Part shown: positions 17,326 to 27,095 of the stretch, in pieces
Layout: each line of letters starts with the position of its first letter
How positions within the stretch are numbered: position 1 is the first letter of the stretch
DNA from: Aeromonas jandaei
GTDB taxonomy: Bacteria > Pseudomonadota > Gammaproteobacteria > Enterobacterales > Aeromonadaceae
Assembly: GCF_037890695.1 (NCBI RefSeq)
Contig: NZ_CP149571.1
Span: 451,501 to 515,500 of the forward strand
Length of the DNA: 64,000 nt
Direction of reading: 5' to 3'
Position numbers and translations under genes: made by a program
The notes under the pieces: model-generated
Database searches by the model: none
The model's input: only the letters and a program-made list of their open reading frames with translations
Told to the model about the DNA's origin: nothing

Positions 17326-17638
17326 GCTAGTGGCTGAACGCTGGCTGCAGGCTCAGGGTCTGCAGCCGGTAACCCGCAACTACCGCTGCCGGGGTGGCGA
17401 AATCGATCTCATCATGCACCAGGGCCAGACCCTGGTGTTTGTTGAGGTGAGGTACCGGGCCTCTGCCAGCCATGGTGGAGCAGCCAGTTCGGTCACCCGG
17501 GCAAAACAGCGCAAGATCATGCTGGCAGCGCGCCACTATTTGAAGCAACATGCCATCAACGAGGCCAGCCAGGCCTGTCGATTCGATGTGATCGCGTTCG
17601 AGGGAGACCAGCCAGACTGGATCCGGAACGCATTTTAA
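17246..17638 (+). CDS. yraN: YraN family protein (UPF0102, predicted nuclease fold)
   Basis: A 130-residue protein with the UPF0102 motif GGEIDLIMHQGQTLVFVEVRYR. This carries the Glu/Asp...Glu-x-Lys-like residues of the PD-(D/E)XK nuclease fold; the biological role is unknown. The ATG at 17246 follows a GGAGGAG ribosome site and gives a length equal to the E. coli protein (131). The gene starts 80 bases inside the end of lpoA, and the lpoA-yraN-diaA-dolP order is the conserved one. Confidence 0.88.
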   Translation: MKELLARMRQQLQNLFPLPSSKGQHFELVAERWLQAQGLQPVTRNYRCRGGEIDLIMHQGQTLVFVEVRYRASASHGGAASSVTRAKQRKIMLAARHYLKQHAINEASQACRFDVIAFEGDQPDWIRNAF

Positions 17639-17647
17639 GAGGACCCT

Positions 17648-18238
17648 ATGACAGACCGCATCAAAGAGAACTACACCGAAAGCATCCAGACCAAGATTGC
17701 AGCCGCCGAGGCGCTGCCGGATGCCATCCATACTGCAGCCCAGATGATCACCATCTGCCTGCTCAATGGCCACAAGGTGCTGGCATGCGGTAACGGCCCT
17801 TCTGCCGCACTGGCGCAGCTGTTCATCTCCGAACTGGTCAACTGCTACGAGACCCAGCGCCCCTCCCTGCCCGGTATGGCGCTGACCCCCGACATGGCGA
17901 CCATCAGCGCCATCGCCACCGATCACGGTTTCGAAGAGGTCTACGCCAAGCAGATCCGCGCGCTGGGTCAGCCGGGTGACATTCTGGTGGTGATCACCAC
18001 CTCGGGTCACAGCCGCAGTCTGATCAAGGCGGCGGAAGCTGCGCTCTCCCGCGACATGACCATAGTGGTACTCAGTGGTGGTGACGGTGGCGAGATGGCC
18101 GGTCTGCTGGGACCGAACGATGTGGAGATCCGCGTACCATCCGCCCGTCGGCCTCGCATTCTGGAAGTGAACCTGTTGACCCTGCACTGCCTGTGTGATC
18201 TCATCGACCAGACTCTTTTCCCGCAACAGGAAGATTGA
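17648..18238 (+). CDS. diaA: DnaA initiator-associating protein DiaA
   Basis: A 196-residue SIS-domain protein ([20 protein letters not shown], then [19 protein letters not shown]) of the GmhA/DiaA group. In E. coli DiaA tetramers bind DnaA and promote its assembly at oriC. The chromosomal neighbours (lpoA, yraN, dolP) identify it as DiaA rather than the heptose isomerase GmhA. It starts 9 bases after yraN and dolP follows 4 bases after its stop. Confidence 0.92.
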   Translation: MTDRIKENYTESIQTKIAAAEALPDAIHTAAQMITICLLNGHKVLACGNGPSAALAQLFISELVNCYETQRPSLPGMALTPDMATISAIATDHGFEEVYAKQIRALGQPGDILVVITTSGHSRSLIKAAEAALSRDMTIVVLSGGDGGEMAGLLGPNDVEIRVPSARRPRILEVNLLTLHCLCDLIDQTLFPQQED

Positions 18239-18242
18239 AACC

Positions 18243-18821
18243 ATGAACAAGCAGATCCTCATTCTTGGCCTGCTGGCCGGTTCCCTGCTGCTGCAAGGCT
18301 GTGCGGCTGTAGTAGTTGGCGGCGCAGCCGGTACTGCCAAGGCCTCAGGCGATCGCCGCACCCTGGGCGCCCAGTGGGATGATCAGGCCATCGAGCTCAA
18401 AGCAGCCAACCTGCTGGCCGACAACAAACCACTCAGCGCTGCCAGCAAGATCAGCGTCTACAGCAACAATGGCCGCGTGTTGCTGGTCGGCCAGACACCT
18501 TCTGACGTGTACAAACTGGAGGCAGGCAAAATCGTCGGCCGCATCGAAGGGGTTCGCCACGTCTATAACGAGTTGCGTCTTGGTCAACCAGCCAGCTTCA
18601 CCACCCGCAGCAATGACTCCTGGATCACCTCCAAGGTGAAAGCCGATATGTTCGGCACCAAGAACTTCGACAGCACCAAGGTGAAGGTCGTGACCGAAGA
18701 TAGCGAGGTATTCCTGATCGGTCTGGTTACGCGCCAGGAGGGGGAACAAGCCGTCGAGATCGCTCGCCACGTCAACGGCGTGAAGCGCGTAATCAAAGCC
18801 TTCGAGTACGCTCAAAACTGA
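18243..18821 (+). CDS. dolP: Division/outer-membrane stress-associated lipoprotein DolP (YraP)
   Basis: A 192-residue lipoprotein with lipobox LLQGC (Cys20) and two BON domains (about residues 45-115 and 123-190) that bind anionic phospholipid in family members. DolP supports outer-membrane integrity and amidase activation at the division site; in enterics it is sigma-E controlled. It is the last gene of the lpoA-yraN-diaA-dolP run, with a terminator directly behind. Confidence 0.93.
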   Translation: MNKQILILGLLAGSLLLQGCAAVVVGGAAGTAKASGDRRTLGAQWDDQAIELKAANLLADNKPLSAASKISVYSNNGRVLLVGQTPSDVYKLEAGKIVGRIEGVRHVYNELRLGQPASFTTRSNDSWITSKVKADMFGTKNFDSTKVKVVTEDSEVFLIGLVTRQEGEQAVEIARHVNGVKRVIKAFEYAQN

Positions 18822-18837
18822 TGATGCGAAGCGGATA

Positions 18838-18870
18838 TAAAAAAACGCAGCCAACCGGCTGCGTTTTTTA
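18838..18870. terminator. Bidirectional terminator between dolP and sspB
   Basis: The sequence AAAAAACGCAGCC-AACC-GGCTGCGTTTTTT forms a hairpin flanked by A and T runs on both sides, so it can stop transcripts from both convergent genes. Confidence 0.85.
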
Positions 18871-19293
18871 TTTGATCACTTTCAGGGTCGGACGACCGCT
18901 TGGACGCGGCGGTTCCGGCTCTGGCTCCACCGGCGCCTCGGCCTGCTCCAGCCAGATGTCATAGCCAGGCTCGGGCGGGAACATGGTGCCCACACCGTTT
19001 TCCCTGGCATGAATGGCCAGCACGGCCGCCATCGGGATGTAAACCTGCTGGGAGACACCGCCAAAGCGGGCGCTGAAGCTGATCGCTTCGTTATCCATGT
19101 GATACTGCACCACGGCACGTGGCGCTATGTTCAGCACAATCTGCCCATCCTGAGCGAACTGCATCGGTACCATCACATGGGGGATGTTGACGTTGACCAC
19201 CAGATGGGGAGTCAGGTCATTGTCCAGCAACCAGTCATAAAACGCCCGTAACAAGTACGGGCGGCTCGGGGTCATTGTCGGTTCCATGCTCAT
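18868..19293 (-). CDS. sspB: ClpXP protease specificity-enhancing factor SspB
   Basis: A 141-residue adaptor that brings ssrA-tagged peptides to ClpXP. The N-terminal substrate-binding domain is well conserved ([39 protein letters not shown]). An acidic Pro/Glu-rich linker leads to the ClpX-binding tail [10 protein letters not shown]. It is shorter than the E. coli protein (165) because the linker is shorter. It overlaps the sspA stop by 4 bases. Confidence 0.95.
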   Translation of the reverse strand: MSMEPTMTPSRPYLLRAFYDWLLDNDLTPHLVVNVNIPHVMVPMQFAQDGQIVLNIAPRAVVQYHMDNEAISFSARFGGVSQQVYIPMAAVLAIHARENGVGTMFPPEPGYDIWLEQAEAPVEPEPEPPRPSGRPTLKVIK

Positions 19294-19919
19294 ACGCCGG
19301 CACGGATCTCGCGCTCGGCCTCGGTCAGGGAAGCCTGGAAGGACTCACGCTCGAACAGGCGAACCATGTAGGCCTTGAGCTCTTTGGCACCACGACCGGT
19401 CAGGTCGATGCCAAGGCTCGGCAGACGCCACAACAGCGGAGCCATGTAGCAATCCACCAGACCAAACTCTTCGCTCATGAAGTAGGGCATCTCACCGAAG
19501 ATCGGGGCGATGGCCAGCAGGTTGTCCCGCAGCTCGTTGCGCGCAGCATCGGCATCGGTGCCGGCCATGATCTTGTCGGCCAGCGAGTACCAGTCCAGCT
19601 CGATGCGGTGCATCATCAGACGGCTGTTACCACGGGCTACCGGGTAGACAGGCATCAGGGGCGGATGAGGGAAACGCTCGTCCAGATACTCCATGATGAT
19701 GCGCGAGGTATAGAGTGCCAGCTCGCGATCAACCAGGGTCGGTACAGAGTTGTAGGGGTTCAGCTCAGCCAGTTCATCCGGCAAGTTGGCAGGGTCAACC
19801 TGGCAAATATCCACGCTAACACCCTTCTCCGCCAGGACAATACGCACCTGATGGCTGAACATATCGTTGGCACCGGAAAACAGCGTCATTACCGAACGCT
19901 TATTGGCAGCTACAGCCAT
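19290..19919 (-). CDS. sspA: Stringent starvation protein A SspA
   Basis: A 209-residue glutathione-S-transferase-like protein (N-terminal thioredoxin fold, then helical domain) that binds RNA polymerase during starvation and acid stress. Family segments [23 protein letters not shown] and [18 protein letters not shown] are present. It is coupled to sspB and lies downstream of petABC, the common gammaproteobacterial order. Confidence 0.95.
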   Translation of the reverse strand: MAVAANKRSVMTLFSGANDMFSHQVRIVLAEKGVSVDICQVDPANLPDELAELNPYNSVPTLVDRELALYTSRIIMEYLDERFPHPPLMPVYPVARGNSRLMMHRIELDWYSLADKIMAGTDADAARNELRDNLLAIAPIFGEMPYFMSEEFGLVDCYMAPLLWRLPSLGIDLTGRGAKELKAYMVRLFERESFQASLTEAEREIRAGV

Positions 19920-20007
19920 TGAACCCTCCCGTCATTTAAAAGCAGAAACGGCAATGAAGCCTCTATGGTCTTCATTGCCGTGCATTATATTACCCGGATC
20001 TGGTCGC

Positions 20008-20742
20008 TTAGTGAACGTCGCGCCAGAATTCCTTCTTCAACAGCACAGTGAAGATGAAGAAGATCACGATGAAACCAAGTACCCAGAAGCCCATGCGTTC
20101 GCGCTCCTGTTTGACCGGTTCAGCCGAGTAGACCAAGAAGTTTACCAGATCCAGCACCGTCTGATCATACTCTTCGTTATTCATTTCACCATTGCCGTCA
20201 GATTTGATGCTGACAACCTGCTGGGTCTCGACTCCATCGACCGTATGGGTGGCGAACTCGGCGCGCGGAGTACCCTGCAGCGGCTCCAGCACGTGCGGCA
20301 TGCCCACGGACGGGAACACCACGTTGTTCACGCCAAACGGACGGGTCGGATCCACGTAGAACGAGCGCAGATAGGTGTAGATCCAGTCCGCACCACGCAC
20401 ACGGGCAACCAGCGTCAGATCGGGAGGCGCCGCACCAAACCACTTGGCCGCATCCTTGTCGTGCACCGAGTTTTCCATCAGGTCACCAATCTTGGCACCG
20501 TTTACGATGAGATTGGATGCCATCAGATCTGCCGGGATCCCCAGATCCTCGGCCACCCGGTTGTAACGCTGATACTGGGTGCTGTGGCACCCGAAGCAGT
20601 AGTTCATGAACGTGGCCGCACCACGCTGCAGCGACGCCTTGTCACTCAGGTCATAGTTGGCCTTATCCAGATGCACGGCTCCGGTATTGGCAAACACCAG
20701 AGATGGCAGCAGGGTCAGCACTGCAAATATTATTTTTTTCAT
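20008..20742 (-). CDS. petC: Ubiquinol-cytochrome c reductase, cytochrome c1 subunit
   Basis: A 244-residue periplasmic c-type cytochrome with signal peptide (residues 1-18), the haem-binding motif CFGCH, an axial Met region downstream (VGMPHV) and a C-terminal membrane anchor (MGFWVLGFIVIFFIFTVLL). It passes electrons from the Rieske protein to soluble cytochrome c. The start overlaps petB by 4 bases; it is the last gene of petABC. Confidence 0.95.
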   Translation of the reverse strand: MKKIIFAVLTLLPSLVFANTGAVHLDKANYDLSDKASLQRGAATFMNYCFGCHSTQYQRYNRVAEDLGIPADLMASNLIVNGAKIGDLMENSVHDKDAAKWFGAAPPDLTLVARVRGADWIYTYLRSFYVDPTRPFGVNNVVFPSVGMPHVLEPLQGTPRAEFATHTVDGVETQQVVSIKSDGNGEMNNEEYDQTVLDLVNFLVYSAEPVKQERERMGFWVLGFIVIFFIFTVLLKKEFWRDVH

Positions 20743-21956
20743 TTAAATGTCACCCTTTCTGGCAGCGGCTTGGTGCTTTCGTTCTTGCTATAGAAGAACA
20801 GCAGGACAAAGAAACCGAAGTAACCCAAGGTACACACCTGAGCGATCAGGGTCAGGGTCGGGGTCGACGGCAGCACACCCAGAACACCCAGGATGATGAA
20901 GCAGACCACGAACTGGGCGATGTTCAGCTTGTGCAGCTTGCTGCGATAGCGCACCGAACGCACCTTGCAGCGATCCAGCCAGGGCAGCAGGAACAGCACC
21001 ACGATGGAGAGACCCATCATGATGACACCCAGCAGCTTGTCGGGTACGGCACGCAAAATCGCGTAGAAGGGGGTGAAGTACCACACAGGCGCAATGTGAG
21101 CCGGTGTCTTCAGGCCGTTGGCCACTTCAAAGTTCGGCTTCTCTAGGAAGTAACCCCACATGTCCGGTTTGAAGAAGATGATGGCGCAGAAGAAGAACAG
21201 GAAGCCGGCGACGCCGATCATGTCCTTGACGGTGAAGTAAGGGTGGAATGCCACCGCATCCAGCGGCCAGCCGTTCTCGTCCTTGTGCTTCTTGATGTCG
21301 ATGCCGTCCGGGTTGTTGGAGCCTACTTCATGCAGCGCCAGGATGTGCATCGCAACCAGCATCACCAGCACCAGCGGCAACGCAATGACGTGCAGCGCAA
21401 AGAAGCGGTTCAGGGTGGCGCCGGAGATAACGTAGTCACCGCGGATCCACAGTGTCAGATCGTCGCCGATAACCGGAATGGCGCCGAACAGCGAGATGAT
21501 GACCTGAGCCCCCCAGAAGGACATCTGACCCCACGGCAGTAGATAGCCCATGAAGGCTTCCGCCATCAGGCAGAGGAAGATCAGCATGCCGAAGATCCAC
21601 AGCAGCTCGCGCGGCTTCTGGTAGGAGCCGTAGATCATGCCGCGGAACATGTGCAGATAGACCACTATGAAGAACGCGGATGCGCCGGTTGAGTGCATGT
21701 AACGCAGCAGCCAGCCGTAATCCACATCCCGCATGATGTACTCGACGGAGGCAAAGGCGCCTTCCGCAGAGGGGTTGTAGTTCATGGTCAGCCAGATACC
21801 GGTGATGATCTGGTTGACCAGCACCAGCATCGCCAGGGAGCCGAAAAAGTACCAGAAGTTAAGGTTTTTCGGTGCCGGATACTTGGCCATGTGGTCGTTG
21901 TACATGGCAGTGAGCGGGAACCGGTAGTCGATCCAGCCCATCAGTTTGCTCAACAT
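20739..21956 (-). CDS. petB: Ubiquinol-cytochrome c reductase, cytochrome b subunit
   Basis: A 405-residue integral membrane protein with the paired haem-ligand histidines in helices B and D (RYMHSTGASAFF, ALHVIALPL) and the PEWY-type quinol site (PVWYFTPFYAILRA). It holds both b haems and both quinone sites of complex III. It starts 2 bases after the petA stop. Confidence 0.95.
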   Translation of the reverse strand: MLSKLMGWIDYRFPLTAMYNDHMAKYPAPKNLNFWYFFGSLAMLVLVNQIITGIWLTMNYNPSAEGAFASVEYIMRDVDYGWLLRYMHSTGASAFFIVVYLHMFRGMIYGSYQKPRELLWIFGMLIFLCLMAEAFMGYLLPWGQMSFWGAQVIISLFGAIPVIGDDLTLWIRGDYVISGATLNRFFALHVIALPLVLVMLVAMHILALHEVGSNNPDGIDIKKHKDENGWPLDAVAFHPYFTVKDMIGVAGFLFFFCAIIFFKPDMWGYFLEKPNFEVANGLKTPAHIAPVWYFTPFYAILRAVPDKLLGVIMMGLSIVVLFLLPWLDRCKVRSVRYRSKLHKLNIAQFVVCFIILGVLGVLPSTPTLTLIAQVCTLGYFGFFVLLFFYSKNESTKPLPERVTFK

Positions 21957-21958
21957 GA

Positions 21959-22549
21959 TCAGGCCTCCTTGCCGTCGGCACCGACCAGAATGGTGGTGTC
22001 GTTGATGAATTTATATGGCGGAATGACCAGGTTCAGTGGTGCAGGCACCCCCTGGAATACACGGCCAGCCATATCGAACTTGGAGCCATGGCACGGGCAG
22101 AAGAAGCCGGATGTGACCCCTTGCACCTGCTCGCCAAAGCTGTCCGGCAAATAGGAGGGCGAACACCCGAGGTGGGTGCAAATGCCTACCGCCACGAAGA
22201 TTTCCGGCTTGATGGATCTATATCCGTTGTGGGCATAGTCAGGCTGTTGCGGCTCTTCGGATGAGGGATCCCGCAGCTTGTCGTCATGCGCAGAGAGCGC
22301 ATCCAGCGTCTGCTTGGTGCGGTTCACCACCCAGACCGGCTTGCCTCGCCACTCGACACGGATGAGCTGACCCGGTTCCAACTTGCTGATATCGACTTCA
22401 ACCGGGGCACCTGCGGCTTTGGCCTTGGCACTCGGGTTCCATGATTTTATAAACGGCACTGCGGTAAACGCAGCTCCTACCCCGCCAACGGCAACCGTTG
22501 ACCAGGTAAGAAATCTGCGGCGACCGGTATCAACTGGCGCATTGCTCAT
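21959..22549 (-). CDS. petA: Ubiquinol-cytochrome c reductase, Rieske iron-sulfur subunit
   Basis: A 196-residue protein with a Tat-like N-terminus (RRRFLTWS) that anchors it in the membrane and the two [2Fe-2S] ligand boxes CTHLGCSP and CPCHGSKFD. It takes one electron from ubiquinol at the P side. It is the first gene of petABC, with a promoter about 110-140 bases upstream. Confidence 0.96.
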   Translation of the reverse strand: MSNAPVDTGRRRFLTWSTVAVGGVGAAFTAVPFIKSWNPSAKAKAAGAPVEVDISKLEPGQLIRVEWRGKPVWVVNRTKQTLDALSAHDDKLRDPSSEEPQQPDYAHNGYRSIKPEIFVAVGICTHLGCSPSYLPDSFGEQVQGVTSGFFCPCHGSKFDMAGRVFQGVPAPLNLVIPPYKFINDTTILVGADGKEA

Positions 22550-22662
22550 CCAAAAACTCTCCCATGTGGACTCCGCACATTCTTATTGTGTCCCTGTTCC
22601 CCTTTTCCCGTGACAACAGCGGCGGAAGCTGGAGTTACAATTGCCACAGAAAAACCGAGGAA

Positions 22663-22691
22663 ATTTTAAAGAAAAGATAACAACTTGACAA
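22663..22691 (-). promoter_or_regulatory. petABC promoter candidate
   Basis: On the minus strand TTGTCA (22686-22691), a 17-base spacer and TAAAAT (22663-22668) make a good sigma-70 promoter for the petA operon. The rest of the petA-rpsI gap (22550-22843) holds only this and the rpsI terminator. Confidence 0.5.
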
Positions 22692-22782
22692 GAAAGAGAG
22701 GTAGTCCCAGAAAACAATAAATATACAATTTTTTGTCTTTTGTGACGTATGGTTAGCATTGCGGCAGGAAAGATCACCAATA

Positions 22783-22812
22783 AAAAAAGCCTGGCAGTTG
22801 CCAGGCTTTTTT
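22783..22812 (-). terminator. Terminator of the rplM-rpsI operon
   Basis: A near-perfect hairpin: AAAAAAGCCTGGCA (22783-22796) pairs with TGCCAGGCTTTTTT (22799-22812). It lies 31 bases past the rpsI stop, with T runs on both strands. Confidence 0.9.
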
Positions 22813-22843
22813 GACACTCGAAAGAGTGAGTACCAGAAGCGAA

Positions 22844-23251
<408 letters not shown>

Positions 23252-23681
23252 TTAGATATCCAGTACTTGAGGTTGCTGAGCAGCGTGAGCGTGCTCGGCG
23301 CCTGCGTAAACTTTCAGTTTACGGAACATGGCACGGCCCAGAGGACCGTTTCGGCAGCATGCCTTTAACAGCAGCTTCGATTACCATTTCCGGTTTACGC
23401 TGAATCAGCTTGTCGAAGCTGATGGACTTGATACCACCCGGGAAACCGGAGTGAGCGTGGTACATTTTGTCGGTAGTTTTCTTACCGGTAACACGTACCT
23501 TCTCAGCGTTTACAACGATGATGTAATCACCGGTGTCAACGTGCGGAGTGTATTCAGCTTTGTGCTTACCACGCAGACGAGCAGCGATCTCGGTTGCGAT
23601 ACGACCCAGAGTTTTACCTTCTGCGTCCACAATGTACCAGTCACGTTTTACGGTTTCTGGCTTGGCAACGAAAGTTTTCAT
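23252..23681 (-). CDS. rplM: 50S ribosomal protein L13, with an apparent one-base insertion
   Basis: The first 112 residues match L13 ([20 protein letters not shown] through VKGMLPK). Then an extra base, most easily placed at 23348 in the CCGAAACGGTCC context, shifts the frame and gives a stop at 23319. Removing that base restores [20 protein letters not shown] and the usual end at a TAA at 23252-23254, giving the standard 142 residues. L13 is an early assembly protein and is essential in E. coli, so a base-call or assembly error is more likely than a real mutation. The span given is that of the corrected gene. Confidence 0.9.
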
Positions 23682-23829
23682 TAAGTTAAACCCAATTACC
23701 TGTTACAGACCCAATTGTTTATGGGGGCTCTCCCACAAACAACAAACGATGGCCTACCTGTACCCCTTCGAATACAAGTAAAGCTTAAAGTGTTGCTGTC
23801 TTATCGACAGCTGTAACGTGGGCCGGGCG

Positions 23830-23858
23830 ATTATAAGTGAAGTTGCCTTAAATATCAC
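23830..23858 (-). promoter_or_regulatory. rplM-rpsI promoter
   Basis: On the minus strand GTGATA (23853-23858), a 17-base spacer and a perfect TATAAT (23830-23835), followed at once by a G+C-rich discriminator CGCCCGG. A GC discriminator is typical of ribosomal promoters under ppGpp control. It sits about 150 bases before the rplM start; the leader between could host L13 feedback, known for this operon in E. coli. Confidence 0.6.
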
Positions 23859-23947
23859 CTGCTAATTTCACTGCCATGAAGCTAGCAAATGTCGCCCGGC
23901 CCTACCTGCCGCAGATGCCCATCCGACTGGCAGGCGCGGTATTGTGA

Positions 23948-25042
23948 CTAAGGAAGGTGCACTCTGGCAAGGTATTCGTGCGATTGCATTTCCTGAAGCC
24001 GAGAAAGACAGCGCTGGAATTCGAAATTCAGCAGCCCTTCACCATAGAGTTCCGTCATGGGCACGGCGGCCGACATGATGAGTTTGACATGCCGTTCATA
24101 GAACTCGTCGACCATGGCGATGAAGCGGCGGGCCGCGTCATCCGTGCCTCTGCCCATTGGTTGAACATTGGCCAGCAGCACGGTGTGGAACAGCCGGGCC
24201 AACTCGATATAGTCGTTCTGGGAGCGGGGAGTACAGCAAAGTTGCTCGAAATCCATATAGAGCACCCCTTCTCCCATCCCCAGCGACGTCAGCTGACGAT
24301 GATTGACCTCGAAACGCTCCCCGGAGGCCTCGTGCCCCCCGGTTAATTGCTGGAAATAGCGATCGAGATTCGTTTTTGCCTGCAGATCCAGCGGGCAGTG
24401 ATAAATCTCGGCCTGCTCCAGTGTCCGCAGGCGATAGTCGATGCCGCCGTCCACGTTAAGTATTTCGCAATGGCGCTCGATAAGCTCGATGGCTGGCAGA
24501 AAACGGGCTCGCTGCAAGCCGTTGCGGTAAAGATCCTTTGGCGGAATGTTTGAGGTTGCCACCAGCACGACGCCGTGACCGAACAACTCCTGAAACAGCG
24601 TGCCCAACAACATGGCATCTGTAATGTCCGAGACGAAAAATTCGTCGAAACAGATGATGTCCGTCTCGCCGGCCAGCTTGGCTGCGACCAGCTTGAGCGG
24701 GTCAGCCTGACCGCTCAACGCCTTGAGTTCATCGTGGATACGTTGCATGAAGCGATGGAAGTGACAGCGCATTTTGCGCGTCCCCGGCAGACTGTCGAAA
24801 AAAGTATCCATCAGCCAGGTCTTGCCTCTGCCCACTCCACCCCACATATAGATCCCCAGGATAGGCTCCTGCGCACTGGGCTTTTGCAACCAGCCAAACA
24901 GCCCGCGGGATCTGGTCGGAGTCGGGCGATGCAGCAAATCCTGATAGAGTCGCTCCAGCCTGCTGATGGCCATCCCCTGAGCGGGGTCGGCATGCACGCC
25001 GGGTCGTAGCAGATCCTGTTGGTATTTTTGCTGCGGTGTCAT
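23948..25042 (-). CDS. zapE: Cell division ATPase ZapE (AFG1 family)
   Basis: A 364-residue AAA+-like ATPase with Walker A GGVGRGKT (K74) and Walker B IICFDEFFV. In E. coli ZapE acts on FtsZ at late or stressed divisions. The ATG at 25042 gives the family start MTPQQKYQQDLL; an upstream in-frame codon at 25126 would add 28 residues without family resemblance. It is divergent from zapG (yhcB), the conserved layout next to rplM and degQ. Confidence 0.93.
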   Translation of the reverse strand: MTPQQKYQQDLLRPGVHADPAQGMAISRLERLYQDLLHRPTPTRSRGLFGWLQKPSAQEPILGIYMWGGVGRGKTWLMDTFFDSLPGTRKMRCHFHRFMQRIHDELKALSGQADPLKLVAAKLAGETDIICFDEFFVSDITDAMLLGTLFQELFGHGVVLVATSNIPPKDLYRNGLQRARFLPAIELIERHCEILNVDGGIDYRLRTLEQAEIYHCPLDLQAKTNLDRYFQQLTGGHEASGERFEVNHRQLTSLGMGEGVLYMDFEQLCCTPRSQNDYIELARLFHTVLLANVQPMGRGTDDAARRFIAMVDEFYERHVKLIMSAAVPMTELYGEGLLNFEFQRCLSRLQEMQSHEYLARVHLP

Positions 25043-25182
25043 CCTTGAGGGCCTCTCCAACTCCCTGAATAGAGGACAAAATGGTATCACGGCCTCAGGA
25101 CGCACGGTATAGTGCCAGCAAGGCATGGCGGCTCATCCGGCCGCATGAACACACACTGTTTTAGCTGTAACAAGGAGCATCT

Positions 25183-25554
25183 ATGAGTCTGTCAATTGGG
25201 ATCCTGCTGGCTGTCGCAGCCTTGATCGTCGGTATCATCATCGGCCGTTTTTCGGTTCGCAGCCGTGACGCCGGTCGTCTGGAACAGGAGCTGAAAAAGG
25301 CCCATAAAGAGCTCGAAAACTATCAGGGCCAGATCAATACCCACTTTGCCGACAGTGCGGCACTGATGGAGCAGCTGGCCGAGCAGTATCAAACCCTCTA
25401 TCGCCACATGGCAGAGCAGAGCAAGTTCCTGGCCAAGGCTCAGGAACCGCTGTTCCGCGAAGTCCTGGTGGAAGAAGAAGAGACCAAGACCGAAGCCGAG
25501 CCGGGCGTACCGCCTCGCGACTATGCCGGCGCCTCTTCCGGCCTGCTCAAGTAA
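25183..25554 (+). CDS. zapG: Z-ring associated protein ZapG (YhcB, DUF1043)
   Basis: A 123-residue inner-membrane protein with one N-terminal helix (residues 4-22, IGILLAVAALIVGIIIGRF) and a cytosolic coiled coil, then a Pro/Glu-rich tail. YhcB/ZapG is linked to the divisome and envelope synthesis in enterics. It has a good AAGGAG ribosome site. It stands alone between divergent zapE and degQ. Confidence 0.9.
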   Translation: MSLSIGILLAVAALIVGIIIGRFSVRSRDAGRLEQELKKAHKELENYQGQINTHFADSAALMEQLAEQYQTLYRHMAEQSKFLAKAQEPLFREVLVEEEETKTEAEPGVPPRDYAGASSGLLK

Positions 25555-25644
25555 ACGGGTCAGTCCCTTGCGGAACTAATCGGGAACGTCTGTGGTCTGA
25601 CCTTGACGATTGCAATGCAACTTTTTCTGGGAGCTGTTTTTCAT

Positions 25645-27006
25645 ATGCGTAAACCTCTTTCCATGCTCAGTGTGCTAGCCCTCAGTGTCGGTATCGCCAT
25701 GTCTGCGGCCCCTGCTCAGGCTGCACTGCCTTCCCTGTTAGGCTCCAACCAGGAGATGCCGAGTCTGGCTCCTGTTCTGGAGCAGGTCACTCCGGCCGTG
25801 GTCAACATTTCTGTCTCTGGCAAGAAAGTGACCCGTCAGCGCCTGCCCGAGCAGTTCCGCTTCTTCTTTGGTCCCAACATGCCTGACGAACAGGTGAGCG
25901 AGCAGCCCTTCCAGGCGCTCGGCTCCGGCGTCATCATCGATGCCAAGAAGGGCTACGTGATCACCAACGCCCACGTGGTTCACGAGGCGGACGAGATCAA
26001 GGTCAACCTGAAAGATGGTCGCGAGTATGCAGCCAAGAAGATCGGTGAGGACAAACAGTCCGACATCGCTCTGCTGCAGATCAAGGCGGAAGATCTGGTG
26101 CAGATCAAGTTCGCCGACTCCGACGAGCTGCGGGTCGGTGACTATGCGCTGGCCATCGGCAACCCCTTTGGTCTGGGACAGACCGTCACCTCCGGTATTG
26201 TCAGTGCGCTGGGCCGTAGCGGCCTCAACATCGAAAATCTGGAGAACTTCATCCAGACCGATGCAGCCATCAACTCCGGTAACTCCGGCGGCGCCCTGCT
26301 CAACCTGCGTGGCGAGCTGATCGGTATCAACACCGCCATTCTGGGCCCCAACGGTGGCAACATCGGCATCGGCTTCGCCATCCCCTCCAACATGGTGCGG
26401 GATCTGGCCGACCAGATCGTCAAGTACGGTGAAGTACGTCGCGGCCAGCTGGGTATTACCGGCACCGAGCTCACCTCCGACATCGCCAAGACCTTCGGTT
26501 ACAACAAGAAGGATGGCGCCTTCGTCAACCAGGTGATGCCGGACTCTGCGGCCGACAAGGCGGGTATCAAGGCGGGCGATATCATCGTCAGCATCGATGG
26601 CAAGCCGGTTCGCTCCTTCGGCGAACTGCGCGCCAAGATCGCCACCATGGGCGCCGGCAAGCAGGTCGAGCTGGGGCTGATCCGTGATGGCAAGGCCCAG
26701 AGCGCCAAGGTCACCCTGAAGCAGGCCGATGACAGCGAAGTGCGCGCCAGCGCCCTGCACCCGGCACTGGAAGGGGCCAAGCTGAGCACCACTACCGACC
26801 CGGTCTCCGGCGTCGCGGTGGCCGATATTGACCCCCGCTCTGCGGCAGCCGCTTCCGGCCTGCAGAAGGGCGATATCATCATCGGGGTCAACCGGGTGCG
26901 TATCAACACCCTGGGTGAACTGACCAAAGCGCTCAAGAGCAAGCCGGACGTACTGGCCCTCAACATCCAGCGCGGCGACTCTTCTCTCTATCTGGTAATC
27001 CGTTAA
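25645..27006 (+). CDS. degQ: Periplasmic serine endoprotease DegQ (HtrA family)
   Basis: A 453-residue periplasmic protease/chaperone. A cleavable signal peptide ends at about residue 26 (SAAPAQA). The trypsin-like domain has the triad His110 (TNAH), Asp140 (SDIALL) and Ser214 (SGNSGGALLN), followed by two PDZ domains (about 255-345 and 365-450). The ATG at 25645 is used because it begins the signal peptide; an upstream in-frame codon at 25603 has no such logic. degS follows 89 bases downstream after a terminator. The adjacent degS supports DegQ over DegP. Confidence 0.93.
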   Translation: MRKPLSMLSVLALSVGIAMSAAPAQAALPSLLGSNQEMPSLAPVLEQVTPAVVNISVSGKKVTRQRLPEQFRFFFGPNMPDEQVSEQPFQALGSGVIIDAKKGYVITNAHVVHEADEIKVNLKDGREYAAKKIGEDKQSDIALLQIKAEDLVQIKFADSDELRVGDYALAIGNPFGLGQTVTSGIVSALGRSGLNIENLENFIQTDAAINSGNSGGALLNLRGELIGINTAILGPNGGNIGIGFAIPSNMVRDLADQIVKYGEVRRGQLGITGTELTSDIAKTFGYNKKDGAFVNQVMPDSAADKAGIKAGDIIVSIDGKPVRSFGELRAKIATMGAGKQVELGLIRDGKAQSAKVTLKQADDSEVRASALHPALEGAKLSTTTDPVSGVAVADIDPRSAAAASGLQKGDIIIGVNRVRINTLGELTKALKSKPDVLALNIQRGDSSLYLVIR

Positions 27007-27012
27007 TCCCCC

Positions 27013-27044
27013 ATCACCCGCGGCACTCGCCGCGGGTGATTTTT
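27013..27044 (+). terminator. Terminator after degQ
   Basis: ATCACCCGCGGC (27013-27024) pairs with GCCGCGGGTGAT (27029-27040) over a 4-base loop, followed by TTTT. Confidence 0.85.
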
Positions 27045-27095
27045 ATCCATTGATAGTGTTATTCTCTGCCCGCAGCCAGCACGGATGAGAATGAC

